Source: Flavobacteriales bacterium
GTDB taxonomy: Bacteria > Bacteroidota > Bacteroidia > Flavobacteriales_D > Sanyastnellaceae
DNA length: 5,320 bases
NCBI GenBank assembly: GCA_947460525.1
Contig: CANHIV010000106.1
Span: forward strand, 1-5,320
Direction of reading: 5' to 3'
Numbering within the stretch: position 1 is the stretch's first letter; every line of letters begins with the position of its first letter. Shown here in pieces: positions 1 through 5,320 of this stretch. A program made the position numbers and the translations under genes. A model generated the notes under the pieces. The model saw nothing but the letters and a program-made list of their open reading frames with translations, did no database searches and had not been told where the DNA came from.

Positions 1-1467
1 ATCAGCGTCTCGCAATAATATATGGGACATATAAGCATTCATTTCAGCGGATGAAATGCTTTGGTACAAATGGGTTTCATCATGCGTTTTCCAATAATTC
101 TCTGGCAACCATACTTGCGATGAATCTTTTACAAAATCTTGAAGCAAATCGGTATCGACCATCATCCGATCAGCGGTAAAAATCAACGCATCTGTTCTCC
201 GCTTTGCCCTTAACAATGGCAGCAGACGGTTTACTTGCACTTTGTTCCACTTCTTTGACAAGAGCGTCTCCAAAACAGGTCCTCTGAATGAAATAGGAGG
301 AATCCAGTTTCTAATGGTTCGCGATTGTAACATGCGATGAAAAATAGGATAGCCTCCAAAAACCTCATCCCCTCCAGAACCTGAAAGCGCCATTTTTATA
401 CCCTGCGCCGCAGTGACCTGGGCCACGACATAACTATTGACCCCATCTCCAGATGGATGATCCATGGCATTCAGCGCAGGTACAACGGCATCAAAGAAAT
501 CCTTGGCCGTCAATTTTATCGGATGATGTTGGGTGTTGTAACGCGATGCAACAATTTGAGCAAACTCAGACTCATCAAATTGCGGATCATCAAATCCAAT
601 GGAAAACGTTGAGATGGCCTGCGTTGAAAATTGAGACATCAACCCCACAACAGCCGACGAATCAACACCGCCCGAAAGAAAGGCGCCAAAAGACACATCG
701 CAACGCATGCGCCACTGAACACTGCGTTCGAGATGCGAACGAACCTCCTTCACCACCTCCTCCTTACTGCGTAGCTCGTTTGACGAAGGTATCTCCTGCA
801 CATCCCAATAACGCTTTTTCATCTGCCATGAACCCTCCTTCCAAACCCGCATTTCACCCGGCATCAAAGAAAAAATACCTTCTACGATTGTCAATGGATT
901 CCAAACCGTTTGGTAGGTGACATACTGGATCAAAGCCGTCTGATCCACCACAGCAGAAGACTCACCTGTTGCCAGTAGAGAGCGCATTTCAGATGCGAAA
1001 AAGAGCGTTTTATTCTTCTCAAAATAATACAAAGGCTTTTCCCCCAAGCGATCTCTGACCAGTAACAACTCACCAGTATTATTGTCATATATCGCAATCG
1101 CGAACATGCCGTTCAAATACTGCACAAATTCCTTTCCCCACTTCAAATATGCCGCAATCAATACCTCCGTATCCGATTCGGTTTTAAATTCAAATGCCCC
1201 CTTGAGCAATTGACGCAGTTCAATAAAATTGTAAATCTCTCCATTGTATACCACGGTGACCCTATCGGTTGGATCAGACATTGGCTGATGACCATCTTTA
1301 CTCGTATCGATTATTGAAAGACGCTGATGCCCCAAACTACAATCGCCCAATTGCACCATTCCGTCATCATCATTTCCACGGTGGCGCATAGCCTTTTTCA
1401 TGGCCTCCAACCAACTCAAATGATGCTCCCTTTTCCAACCTCCTGATATTCCTGCTATCCCACACAT
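1..1467 (-). CDS. asnB: Glutamine-dependent asparagine-synthase-like amidotransferase (C-terminus cut off by window edge)
   Basis: This is the first 489 codons of an AsnB-family protein; I translated it throughout and found no frameshift. Members usually have about 600-630 residues, so roughly the last fifth lies outside. The N-terminal class II glutaminase domain is complete by motif: Cys2 exposed after Met removal (MCGIAGISGG), HQRLSIID with Arg49, YNGEIYN at 74-80 (Asn75, Glu77) and SDTE at 98-101 (Asp99), so it should hydrolyse glutamine. RDRLGEKPLYY at 138-148 leads into the ATP-pyrophosphatase domain, with the PP-loop SGGVDS at 265-270 and SGSGGDEVFGGYP at 362-374. The region before that, DHPSGDGVNSYVV (336-348), differs from E. 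coli AsnB and resembles the subfamily common in polysaccharide clusters. The start follows the preceding glycosyltransferase stop by one base (TAATATG), without a Shine-Dalgarno motif. The family amidates aspartate via an acyl-AMP. From context I infer it may instead amidate a sugar carboxylate, as proposed for WbpS in Pseudomonas O-antigen loci; plain asparagine synthesis remains possible. Confidence 0.95.
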   Translation of the reverse strand, partial: MCGIAGISGGWKREHHLSWLEAMKKAMRHRGNDDDGMVQLGDCSLGHQRLSIIDTSKDGHQPMSDPTDRVTVVYNGEIYNFIELRQLLKGAFEFKTESDTEVLIAAYLKWGKEFVQYLNGMFAIAIYDNNTGELLLVRDRLGEKPLYYFEKNKTLFFASEMRSLLATGESSAVVDQTALIQYVTYQTVWNPLTIVEGIFSLMPGEMRVWKEGSWQMKKRYWDVQEIPSSNELRSKEEVVKEVRSHLERSVQWRMRCDVSFGAFLSGGVDSSAVVGLMSQFSTQAISTFSIGFDDPQFDESEFAQIVASRYNTQHHPIKLTAKDFFDAVVPALNAMDHPSGDGVNSYVVAQVTAAQGIKMALSGSGGDEVFGGYPIFHRMLQSRTIRNWIPPISFRGPVLETLLSKKWNKVQVNRLLPLLRAKRRTDALIFTADRMMVDTDLLQDFVKDSSQVWLPENYWKTHDETHLYQSISSAEMNAYMSHILLRDAD

Positions 1468-1468
1468 A

Positions 1469-2515
1469 TTAGATCATCCATTTTTTAACGGTTCCACACC
1501 ACTGTTCAATATTCAACAATTTTGATTTCTCAATGGAAATCAAACGCATTCTTTTTCTTTCCTCTGTGGTCATTTGTGACAGCTTCAATATTGATTGATT
1601 GATTGATTGATAATCACCAATTGGTACAATCCAACCATTTAAGCCTGACTCCACAAAAACATCAGCTGCTCCAACTGCCTGTGTGGCAATTATAGGAAGC
1701 CCCCCCCCAACCGCTTCATGCACCACAACTCCCCAAGGCTCATAGCTCGAGGCCAAAACAAAAACATCCCATTCTCCCCAAACCTTTTTCAACGTTTCAG
1801 GTTGACTGAAACCATGATAAAATATTTGACTGTGCTTAGGCATTTGATCCTGCAAAGGACCTGTTCCAAAAAGATGCACTTGCCAATTCTTATGGGTATC
1901 CAACAAGGAAATCATCTGGTTGATAACGTCAGGAAATCCTTTCTCCTTAACAAACCGAGATACAAATCCAATCTTAAATTCTTGATTAACTTTTCTGCTA
2001 GATTCGCCACCAATACCCCTTACATCTGCAACGTAAAATCCCAAATCAATCTCGGACTTATTGAATCCCATAGCGACGGCCAACTTGGCTTGTCTTGCTC
2101 CCGGAACCCAAGCCCCATCGTAAAACTTTCTTAAGGTCCATCTGATCCATTGGCTTCCCAACATTACCCGCAAAGCGTTGGACCATTGGGTATCAAAAGC
2201 CAAGACTTTTTTTGATTGCCCCCTTGCTTTTACAAAAGCGTTGTAATCCAAATCGCCCCAACCTGAAACAATCACACAACTGTATTCTCCTGCATGGTCT
2301 TTCTCTATCGCTTCCGACAAACGCCAATCTTCTTTGGCTATCCATTTCACACCCGCAATCGATTTCATCGCCAATGGCGCTTGGGCATTCACTGGCCAAT
2401 AAACCACTTCAATATTGGCCGTCTCTGATGCAGCCAATGCTTCCACACAATTGACAAAATAACCTGCCAACTCACGAAACAAAAACAAAATTGTATTTCG
2501 ATTATTACTTGGCAT
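1469..2515 (-). CDS. GT4-like glycosyltransferase (GT-B fold), candidate phase-variable gene
   Basis: A 348-residue retaining GT-B glycosyltransferase, expected to transfer a sugar from a nucleotide donor to a lipid-linked oligosaccharide at the cytoplasmic face of the membrane. The N-terminal acceptor half begins with a beta strand and RELAGYF (14-20), then DTQW (108-111), WVPG (136-139) and GFYVADV (159-165), a pattern I associate with Bacteroidota polysaccharide glycosyltransferases. The C-terminal donor half begins KIGFVSRFVKEKGF (181-194), where Arg187 and Lys192 are the usual diphosphate contacts. The family EX7E motif is Glu259-Glu267 (EPWGVVVHE), followed by VGGGLPIIAT. There is no signal peptide or membrane span. 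It overlaps the upstream membrane-protein gene by 11 bases, and its stop lies one base before the asnB start. The gene holds a nine-G run at codons 270-272, a CAAT-type tetranucleotide repeat at codons 302-309 and an A7 run at codons 101-103. All are in frame here, so the gene reads as ON. Donor and acceptor sugars cannot be told from sequence. Confidence 0.9.
   Translation of the reverse strand: MPSNNRNTILFLFRELAGYFVNCVEALAASETANIEVVYWPVNAQAPLAMKSIAGVKWIAKEDWRLSEAIEKDHAGEYSCVIVSGWGDLDYNAFVKARGQSKKVLAFDTQWSNALRVMLGSQWIRWTLRKFYDGAWVPGARQAKLAVAMGFNKSEIDLGFYVADVRGIGGESSRKVNQEFKIGFVSRFVKEKGFPDVINQMISLLDTHKNWQVHLFGTGPLQDQMPKHSQIFYHGFSQPETLKKVWGEWDVFVLASSYEPWGVVVHEAVGGGLPIIATQAVGAADVFVESGLNGWIVPIGDYQSINQSILKLSQMTTEERKRMRLISIEKSKLLNIEQWCGTVKKWMI
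1590..1611 (-). repeat. Tetranucleotide tandem repeat (CAAT/TTGA, 5.5 units) inside a glycosyltransferase gene
   Basis: On the plus strand TTGA occurs five times without interruption (1591-1610), and one matching base on each side makes a 22-base perfect period-4 tract. On the coding strand the unit is a rotation of CAAT, encoding YQSINQSI (residues 302-309). Four is not a multiple of three, so gaining or losing one unit shifts the frame. By hand translation, losing one unit gives ...AAT CAA TAT TGA, an immediate stop. Gaining one unit leads to TGA about 20 codons later (...GAT TTC CAT TGA). CAAT is also the unit in the phase-variable lic loci of Haemophilus influenzae, although those carry many more copies. 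Confidence 0.95.
1700..1708 (-). repeat. Poly-G tract of nine (poly-C on plus strand) inside a glycosyltransferase gene
   Basis: Nine consecutive C on the plus strand read as GGG GGG GGG, codons 270-272 (Gly-Gly-Gly), immediately after the second Glu of the EX7E motif. Related proteins usually have mixed residues here (EAxAxGxPVI). It is the longest homopolymer I see in the window. Losing one G gives GGC TTC CTA TAA, a stop after residue 274. Gaining one G gives GCT TCC TAT AAT ... AGC AGC TGA, a stop within about 15 codons. Runs of this length and base are typical slippage sites in phase-variable surface-glycan genes of other bacteria. Confidence 0.95.
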
Positions 2516-3779
2516 TTATTTGAAATTTAAACTTATCCTTAACGACACCCCGTTTATCGCGGGCATTTGCATTCTTGGTATAATAGTACAACCATAGAAA
2601 AAATGGAAATCCGCAATAAAAGTAATTTCCTTGACGCAGCAATTGCAATGCAATAATTAAAAAACACGCATTGCTAATCACCCAATATTCATCTTTTAAA
2701 GTCCACCCCTTGAGCACCCAATTCGAAAGAAAAAAGTATCCAAAAAACAATAGACCAACAATACCCGTTTCACTCATTAAGCGAAGCGCCATAGAGTTGG
2801 CATCTGCTTTATTGAACTCGATGTCAACAACACCTGACATATTGGTCAATGAAAATCGATCAAAGGCCGTTTCATGGGAACCCAATCCTGTTCCAAAAAT
2901 GGGATTTTCTTTAAAGTTTTCAGTAGCAATGTGGGTGTGATTGTACAATACAAAACTACTTCCGTGGATATCGTAGGAATAGATATTTCCTGTGTTGTAA
3001 ATCTCAAATGTGGAATCCACACGACTTCGGAACTCCTCATTGTTATCATAGGCGTAATTAAATCCAAAGGCCAGAATTGGACCAATTAAAAAACTGTACC
3101 GCAAGAATCCAGAATTGATTACCAGCAATAAAATTGAAATCAAAATACCAAACATCCCCACACCTGATTGTGTAAGCGGGTAAGCTAGCACCACAACTAG
3201 GCTTTGGCGCAATGTGATAAACATGGGATTTTTGCGGTTGACGACGTTGTACAATCCCACAAAAAAGGCCGGCGCCATGGTAGAGGAATAATACGAAGGT
3301 TCTGAGAAAAGAGAATTCATTCGAATACCTCCACCTTCAGCATAAATTACCCCCCATTTATTCAAAAGCCATCCAAAATTGTACCCTGGAGAAAAGCCAA
3401 CCCTTTGCGTTACCACCTGCATAATTCCTATGGCGCTTACAACAAATGCTGATTTCATGTAAAACTTAAAAAGCGATGAAACATCTCCATCGTAAATTTT
3501 CACAACAAACTCAAAGAAGGCTACTGACAGGAAAAATCCCATGGTCACTTTCACCAATTGACTAAAAGTATTGAGTCCAAGCTGCACAAAAATGAACCCA
3601 ACTACAAATAGAACAGTGAATACAATTAATGCGTATCGGGGCGGACCGTATTTGAAGAAAAAATACGGAAGAAACAAATAAGCAATGTAACCAATGTAAA
3701 ACTCAAACGGAGATTTGAAAAGTACAATAGCACTTAAAAACAAATTGGCAAAAAGAAAAATGAGAACGATTCTTTTCAT
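2505..3779 (-). CDS. O-antigen ligase/polymerase-like (Wzy-type) polytopic membrane protein
   Basis: A 424-residue, very hydrophobic inner-membrane protein of the usual length for O-antigen polymerases and ligases. I see about 11 likely membrane segments: roughly 3-21, 26-43, 49-68, 76-94, 108-125, 165-180, 192-221 (one or two), 226-243, 338-354, 366-382 and 388-400. One large hydrophilic stretch (about 244-337) fits the long periplasmic loop typical of this group. Local motifs support the call: RMNSLFSEPSYYSS (153-166), ENPIFGTGLGSHE (291-303) and ANSMALRLMSETGIVGLLFF (327-346). The family joins undecaprenyl-diphosphate-linked repeats to each other (Wzy) or to lipid A core (WaaL). Sequence alone does not separate these, and I favour polymerase because it sits between two glycosyltransferases in an assembly operon. 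The start lies 2 bases after the upstream stop, and translation of the next gene begins inside its last codons (AAATGCCAAGTAA). The tail 401-424 is basic and probably cytoplasmic. Its GC content, near 40% in sampled blocks, is lower than asnB. Confidence 0.88.
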   Translation of the reverse strand: MKRIVLIFLFANLFLSAIVLFKSPFEFYIGYIAYLFLPYFFFKYGPPRYALIVFTVLFVVGFIFVQLGLNTFSQLVKVTMGFFLSVAFFEFVVKIYDGDVSSLFKFYMKSAFVVSAIGIMQVVTQRVGFSPGYNFGWLLNKWGVIYAEGGGIRMNSLFSEPSYYSSTMAPAFFVGLYNVVNRKNPMFITLRQSLVVVLAYPLTQSGVGMFGILISILLLVINSGFLRYSFLIGPILAFGFNYAYDNNEEFRSRVDSTFEIYNTGNIYSYDIHGSSFVLYNHTHIATENFKENPIFGTGLGSHETAFDRFSLTNMSGVVDIEFNKADANSMALRLMSETGIVGLLFFGYFFLSNWVLKGWTLKDEYWVISNACFLIIALQLLRQGNYFYCGFPFFLWLYYYTKNANARDKRGVVKDKFKFQINAK

Positions 3780-3781
3780 GC

Positions 3782-4945
3782 CTATCTATTTTTCAACCAT
3801 TCCTGAATGGTTGCGATATGATTCTCTCCCACTTGCATCCATCCCCAATTGTTCTTGACTCTTTGATTGGACACCCTTCCCATTTTACGAATTAGCTCTG
3901 GAGAGGCTGTCTGCACTTCTTCCAAAACCTTGGTCAATCCTGATATTGTTACGTCAGGCATCAGCCAACCATTCTCTCGATCTACCATTATTTGATTGGC
4001 GCCAACATCTGCGCAAACAATCGCCATTCCGCGCGCCATGCCTTCTAAGATAACTGTTGGCATTCCTTCTGATATGGAAGGCGCCACCAACACGTGATGC
4101 TCATCCATAATTCTTTTCATTTGCTCCTCGTCATTGATCGAACCAAAATATACGATTCCAGATTGTTTGTCTTTCAAATGATCCGGAATGGGACCTGCAA
4201 TGGAAAGTTGAATATCATTGCGCTGTTTCGAAAGCGATTTGTAAGCTTTGATGAGTTCCTTCAAACCCTTTCTTCTCTCAAAACGACCCACAAACAACAT
4301 CTTAATTTTATTGTCTCTTTCGACTGGGATCTCTGTAAACCAAGATTCATCAATGCCCGATGACAACGTTAATATCTGTCGGGCAGGTATGCCTTGTTTT
4401 GCCAGAAGATCATTGATTCTTCCTCCAAGAGATATTGTCGCATCAGCATGGGCAATGTTCCATCGTGTGACGCCCTTGAGCATCCATTGTTGGAGTTTAC
4501 TTTTCCATCCAAAAGCCTTTTGAAACATTTCCAATCCATGAAAATGATTGACAATGGGCGGAAGTTTTGCTCCTCGGGATTTCAACTCAATCCATTTCCA
4601 AGCAGAAAAACCTTGCGCAAAAATGACGTCAAATTCATGGATGCGATTTTTCAATTTCTGATAAGTGGACGCACTGTAGGCATATGATTCCTTGATGTAA
4701 TGACCAGGTAAATGGCCCTGAGAAGGAAAGCGCAAGGAAATTACCTCTAAAGTACCTTGACTTTCAAGCCCCAATCCCTTTCGCACATCGACCTCGCTGG
4801 GCAACGGTTTGTTCCCCGTTAAACAATGAACCAGAACAACCGATTCCCCGTGAAGCACCAATTGACGTACGAGGTTATAACTATGCTTTTGCATGCCACC
4901 CAATTCAAAGGGGCTTATTCCATCCGTCAATACCAGCCAACGCAT
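3782..4945 (-). CDS. GT4-like glycosyltransferase (GT-B fold)
   Basis: A 387-residue glycosyltransferase of normal GT4 length, complete at both ends. The start is well placed, since RWLVLTDG at residues 2-9 is the first beta strand of a Rossmann fold. The glycine-rich loop FELGGMQKHSYNL (13-25) and NHFHGLE (133-139) mark the acceptor domain. LSSGID (194-199) marks the interdomain region. The donor domain opens with KMLFVGRFERRKGLKELI (215-232), where Arg221 and Lys226 are expected to contact the nucleotide diphosphate. The EX7E motif is Glu293-Glu301 (EGMPTVILE), followed by GMAIVCADVGA (306-316) and NGWLMP (325-330). There is no signal peptide or membrane span, so it should act in the cytoplasm or at the inner face of the membrane, adding a sugar to the lipid-linked repeat. 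It is the first gene of the compact four-gene unit; its stop is 2 bases before the membrane-protein start. No Shine-Dalgarno motif precedes it. The sugar specificity is unknown. Confidence 0.92.
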   Translation of the reverse strand: MRWLVLTDGISPFELGGMQKHSYNLVRQLVLHGESVVLVHCLTGNKPLPSEVDVRKGLGLESQGTLEVISLRFPSQGHLPGHYIKESYAYSASTYQKLKNRIHEFDVIFAQGFSAWKWIELKSRGAKLPPIVNHFHGLEMFQKAFGWKSKLQQWMLKGVTRWNIAHADATISLGGRINDLLAKQGIPARQILTLSSGIDESWFTEIPVERDNKIKMLFVGRFERRKGLKELIKAYKSLSKQRNDIQLSIAGPIPDHLKDKQSGIVYFGSINDEEQMKRIMDEHHVLVAPSISEGMPTVILEGMARGMAIVCADVGANQIMVDRENGWLMPDVTISGLTKVLEEVQTASPELIRKMGRVSNQRVKNNWGWMQVGENHIATIQEWLKNR

Positions 4946-5003
4946 ACGTGTTACAATGTTAGGCGAATTTAAGGCGAGCCAATAGAATTGAAAAACAAAG
5001 TTT
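4946..5003 (-). other. 58-base gap between the ThiF-like gene and the polysaccharide operon
   Basis: This is the only real intergenic space in the window. I see no GC-rich hairpin followed by a T run, so there is no obvious intrinsic terminator for the ThiF-like gene, and no Shine-Dalgarno motif before the ATG at 4945. It holds a short direct repeat (4961-4977) and the downstream end of a weak Bacteroidota-type promoter candidate. Read-through from the ThiF-like gene is equally possible. Confidence 0.7.
4961..4977. repeat. 6-base direct repeat spaced by 5 (AGGCGA-ATTTA-AGGCGA)
   Basis: AGGCGA occurs at 4961-4966 and again at 4972-4977, so equivalent bases are 11 apart, about one turn of DNA. 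It lies 16-32 bases upstream of the glycosyltransferase start at 4945. It could be an operator half-site pair or a chance match; the copies are short. Confidence 0.35.
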
Positions 5004-5024
5004 TCACCTCTTGTTTGTTTTCAA
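4996..5024 (-). promoter_or_regulatory. Weak candidate Bacteroidota-type promoter for the glycan operon
   Basis: On the minus strand TTG (5024-5022) is followed after 18 bases by AAACTTTG (5003-4996). The Bacteroidota primary sigma factor pattern is TTG/TTTG, a spacer of about 17-23 bases, then TAnnTTTG, so the -7 box has one mismatch. Transcription would start near 4990, giving a leader of about 45 bases before the ATG at 4945. The -33 part lies inside the ThiF-like coding region. A match this loose arises readily by chance in AT-rich DNA. Confidence 0.22.
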
Positions 5025-5320
5025 GCTTGGCGATAGAAAGGTCCCTTGACCCGCATCCCAAATCAACATCCTACCTACATAGTTGGGCGGTAATTGGGCC
5101 AATATTCGCAACACCTCAATGGATTGAATCATTGCAACAGTTTGAACAACTGGGCCCAATATTCCTCTATCTTGGCACGAGCCCAACATAAATCCTTTTA
5201 CTTTGTCATCATAAAAATCAGTTAATCGCCATTTGTTTCCGTTCTCATCCGGACAATTGAGCGTCGTTACTCGACCCTCCCATTGCTCTGCTGCGCCAAA
5301 CACCCAAGGGATGGATGATC
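5004..5320 (-). CDS. ThiF/MoeB/HesA-family adenylyltransferase, C-terminal fragment (5' end outside window)
   Basis: The last 104 codons of an E1-like adenylyltransferase. The frame is open to the window edge and reads SSIPWVFGAAEQWEGRVTTL, matching the family pattern (compare E. coli MoeB VPLVSGAAIRMEGQITVF). The GTG at 5303 is therefore an internal valine (WVFGAA), not a start. Further matches are SCQDRGILGPVVQTVA, where the Cys aligns with MoeB Cys187, then MIQSIEVLRIL and GRMLIWDAGQGTF. The family adenylates the C-terminal glycine of a small sulfur-carrier protein (ThiS or MoaD type) for thiamine or molybdopterin synthesis. Two features stand out. The CxxC of MoeB (CYRC) is absent, with KWRL in its place, and the protein ends in KTNKR without the second CxxC, so the structural zinc site appears lost. 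There is also no C-terminal rhodanese domain. Its relation to the glycan genes downstream is probably only positional. ThiF versus MoeB cannot be decided from this fragment. Confidence 0.88.
   Translation of the reverse strand, partial: SSIPWVFGAAEQWEGRVTTLNCPDENGNKWRLTDFYDDKVKGFMLGSCQDRGILGPVVQTVAMIQSIEVLRILAQLPPNYVGRMLIWDAGQGTFLSPSLKTNKR

Noticed and set aside
453..920. Plus-strand open frame of 155 codons
   Set aside because: It lies wholly antisense to asnB, whose motifs are intact across this region. The product is a low-complexity, Pro/His/Gln-rich sequence with no recognisable domain.
1718..2134. Plus-strand open frame of 138 codons opposite the second glycosyltransferase
   Set aside because: It is antisense to a gene with clear GT4 motifs and has no family features of its own.
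2846..3085. Open frames on both strands (2846-3085 minus, 2874-3089 plus, 2671-2940 plus) within the polymerase-like gene
   Set aside because: They are out-of-frame or antisense shadows over the periplasmic-loop coding region, with no domain signal and no separate start context.
3350..3355. G6 run in the polymerase-like gene as another phase-variation tract
   Set aside because: Six is too short to suggest frequent slippage, and similar six-base A runs occur at several places in the window.
4946..5003. Intrinsic terminator after the ThiF-like gene
   Set aside because: No GC-rich inverted repeat followed by a T run is present on either strand; the only structure is a direct repeat, which cannot form a hairpin.
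5004..5303. GTG at 5303 as the start of a 99-residue protein
   Set aside because: The same frame stays open to the window edge and the residues before it (SSIPW) continue the ThiF/MoeB alignment, so the GTG is an internal valine.
1..5320. CRISPR array, insertion sequence, tRNA or riboswitch
   Set aside because: No spaced direct repeats of CRISPR length, no transposase-like frame or terminal inverted repeats, and almost the whole window is coding on one strand.

Overview
The window looks like a piece of a surface or exported polysaccharide gene cluster from a Gram-negative bacterium, most likely a member of the Bacteroidota. That placement is an inference. It rests on the absence of Shine-Dalgarno motifs in front of all four visible starts, a moderate GC content (roughly 40-55% in the blocks I counted), and protein styles familiar from Bacteroidota: the O-antigen-polymerase-like membrane protein, the 'DTQW...GFYVAD' glycosyltransferase and the 'PSGDGVN' asparagine-synthase-like protein. 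I cannot name a genus.

Everything is read from the minus strand, so transcription runs from high to low coordinates. At the right edge (5004-5320) is the C-terminal end of a ThiF/MoeB/HesA-type adenylyltransferase, which enters from outside the window. A 58-base gap (4946-5003) follows. Four tightly packed genes come next: a GT4-like glycosyltransferase (3782-4945), a polytopic O-antigen ligase/polymerase-like protein (2505-3779), a second GT4-like glycosyltransferase (1469-2515), and a glutamine-dependent asparagine-synthase-like amidotransferase (asnB type) that starts at 1467 and runs off the left edge. The junctions are 2 bases, an 11-base overlap and 1 base, so these four are almost certainly one transcription unit with coupled translation. 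There are no RNA genes, insertion sequences or CRISPR arrays, and no other gene-free stretch exceeds 60 bases.

Together the genes fit the assembly of a repeating-unit glycan. The two glycosyltransferases would add sugars to a carrier-linked oligosaccharide in the cytoplasm. The membrane protein would polymerise or ligate the repeat on the outer face of the inner membrane. The AsnB-like enzyme may amidate a carboxyl group on a sugar (for example a uronic acid) rather than make asparagine; that is inferred from its position and its divergent acceptor region.

The most interesting signal is in the second glycosyltransferase. Its coding sequence carries a run of nine G (1700-1708, read as C on the plus strand) inside the nucleotide-sugar-binding motif, and a five-and-a-half-unit CAAT-type tetranucleotide repeat (1590-1611) near its 3' end. 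Both are the kinds of simple repeat that switch surface-glycan genes on and off by slippage elsewhere. In this sequence both are in the ON frame, and I checked by hand that a one-unit gain or loss in either tract leads to a premature stop. This glycosyltransferase is therefore a candidate phase-variable gene, with possible polar effects on the amidotransferase gene one base downstream.
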